Shown here: positions 63,193-64,000 of the stretch, piece by piece
Layout: the number at the start of each line of letters is the position of its first letter
How positions within the stretch are numbered: position 1 is the first letter of the stretch
Assembly: GCF_025506335.1 (NCBI RefSeq)
Contig: NZ_JANZYO010000001.1
Location: 124,001-188,000 of the forward strand
Length of the DNA: 64,000 bases
Reading direction: 5' to 3'
Source: Mumia quercus
Lineage (GTDB): Bacteria; Actinomycetota; Actinomycetes; Propionibacteriales; Nocardioidaceae
Notes under the pieces: generated by a model
Databases searched by the model: none
What the model was told of the DNA's origin: nothing
What the model saw: only the letters and a program-made list of their open reading frames with translations
Position numbers and translations under genes: made by a program

Positions 63193-64000
63193 CCACGTAC
63201 GGAACACCCGAGACCGTGGTGCACGCGCGCACCACCGCCGACGTCGCTGGGGCGATCCACCTCGCCCGTGACGCAGGCGTCCCGCTGACCGTCCGGAGCG
63301 GAGGGCACAGCGTCGCCGGCCACAGCACGGCCGACGGAGGCGTGCTGCTCGACCTGCGAGGACTGCACCGCATCACGCTCCTCGACCGCGCACGCGGGCG
63401 GGTCCGGATCGGCGCCGGCGCCACCTGGGGGACGGTCGGGCGACGACTGGCCCCGTACGGACTGGCGATCACCGCCGGTGACACCGCGAGCGTCGGCGTC
63501 GGCGGGCTGACGCTCGGCGGCGGGATCGGCTGGATGGTGCGTCGGTACGGGCTGGCGGTCGACTCGGTCGTCGGCGCCCACGTCGTCACAGCCGACGGAC
63601 GTCTGCGCCACGTCGACGCCGCTCACGACCCCGACCTGTTCTGGGCGATCCGCGGCGGTGGCGGCAACGTCGGCGTCGTCACCACCCTCGACATGGAGGC
63701 GGCAGCGGTCTCCGAGGTCGTCTTCGGCGTGCTGTCGTACGAGGTGCGCGACGTCGGCGCCCTCGTCCGCGGGTGGCGCGACCACCTGCGGACGAGCGAC
63801 GACCGGCTGACCTCAGTCCTCGCGCTGACGCCCGAGACGCCCATGGGTCCGGCGCAGGCGGTCGTCCAGTGGTGCTTCGCCGAGCCCGACCACGCCGGCG
63901 CGACGAGGGCGACCGCCGGGCTCCGCGCACTGGGGACGGTCCTGGCCGACGAGTACGCGGTGGTCCCGTACCCCGACGTCCTCGAGGAGCACGACATGCC
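63189..64000 (+). CDS. FAD-linked oxidase (BBE-like), truncated by window end
   Basis: Open to the end of the window, 270 codons seen. It is a PCMH-type FAD enzyme: the pyrophosphate-binding loop RSGGHSVAGHSTADGG, then GVGGLTLGGGIGWMVRRYGL and IRGGGGNVGVVT. The histidine in RSGGHS is the usual site of covalent FAD attachment. ATG 63189 overlaps the permease stop, with AAGGAG upstream, so it is part of the exporter operon. It may modify the exported compound. The C-terminal BBE domain lies beyond the window. Confidence 0.9.
   Translation, partial: MTTYGTPETVVHARTTADVAGAIHLARDAGVPLTVRSGGHSVAGHSTADGGVLLDLRGLHRITLLDRARGRVRIGAGATWGTVGRRLAPYGLAITAGDTASVGVGGLTLGGGIGWMVRRYGLAVDSVVGAHVVTADGRLRHVDAAHDPDLFWAIRGGGGNVGVVTTLDMEAAAVSEVVFGVLSYEVRDVGALVRGWRDHLRTSDDRLTSVLALTPETPMGPAQAVVQWCFAEPDHAGATRATAGLRALGTVLADEYAVVPYPDVLEEHDM

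Overview
The window is high-GC DNA from an actinobacterium. The evidence is a WhiB-family regulator, a BldG-type anti-anti-sigma factor, a topoisomerase I with a lysine-rich tail, a K+-independent proton pyrophosphatase, a GuaB1-type enzyme, BioQ-type operators, an actinobacterial LexA box and many leaderless promoters. From recall, the gene order mirrors M. tuberculosis Rv3683 to Rv3646c and also resembles the Streptomyces bldG-hppA-topA region. A Nocardioidales/Propionibacteriales member fits best, but that placement is inference. Genes are tightly packed, with many 4-base ATGA or GTGA overlaps. I see no insertion sequence, prophage, CRISPR array or plasmid feature. One tRNA is present.

Layout. 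1-6664: end of a prolyl oligopeptidase; an aldo/keto reductase divergent from a cysteine-bearing MerR regulator across a perfect palindrome; an MFS exporter fused to a winged-helix domain; a drug-type ABC exporter divergent from its likely TetR repressor. 6726-9101: lysC (with a nested second start) and asd, opening aspartate-family amino acid synthesis. 9103-14571: acetyltransferase, DUF1707 membrane protein, small membrane protein, NarL-type two-component pair, glycerophosphodiesterase. 14674-16988: dinB behind a LexA box, tRNA-Pro, metallophosphoesterase. 17043-31726: a stress and envelope block matching the mycobacterial order: YqeY, class A PBP, WhiB4, paired ArsA/Get3-like ATPases, DUF4177, RidA, Nudix, metallo-hydrolase, Crp, Nth, TlpA lipoprotein, CoA-type Nudix, MarP-like protease, small envelope proteins. 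One frameshifted gene interrupts it.

31866-37103: acetyl-CoA synthetase beneath Crp-like sites, then BioQ with a bioYMN biotin ECF transporter. 37125-42356: GuaB1, DUF402, ClgR-like regulator, methyltransferase, a degenerate Fic-fold protein, a probable Ms1-type RNA in a 337-base gap, and a HAD phosphatase. 42488-47477: Ssd/TadZ, TadA, TadB, TadC, a DUF4244 pilin and two TadE-like minor subunits, one Flp/Tad pilus operon. 47447-58426: LapA-like protein, MrfA-type helicase, BldG, proton pyrophosphatase, methyltransferase, topA, lipoprotein. 58446-64000: amine oxidase, a two-component system divergent from an ABC exporter, and a truncated FAD oxidoreductase co-translated with that exporter.

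Regulatory logic readable from the DNA: at least a dozen genes show a TAnnnT -10 hexamer only 6-7 bases before the start codon, so they are probably leaderless. Operators recognised by sequence are a MerR/AdhR palindrome, a TetR palindrome over a start codon, a LexA box touching dinB, two tandem BioQ boxes and three TGTGW-N6-TCACG Crp-like sites. A 13-bp repeat (GGTGACTCGCGGG) recurs at gene ends. The two items most worth follow-up are the Ms1-like RNA locus and its neighbouring Fic-fold protein, which lost its catalytic histidine but kept the inhibitory-helix motif.
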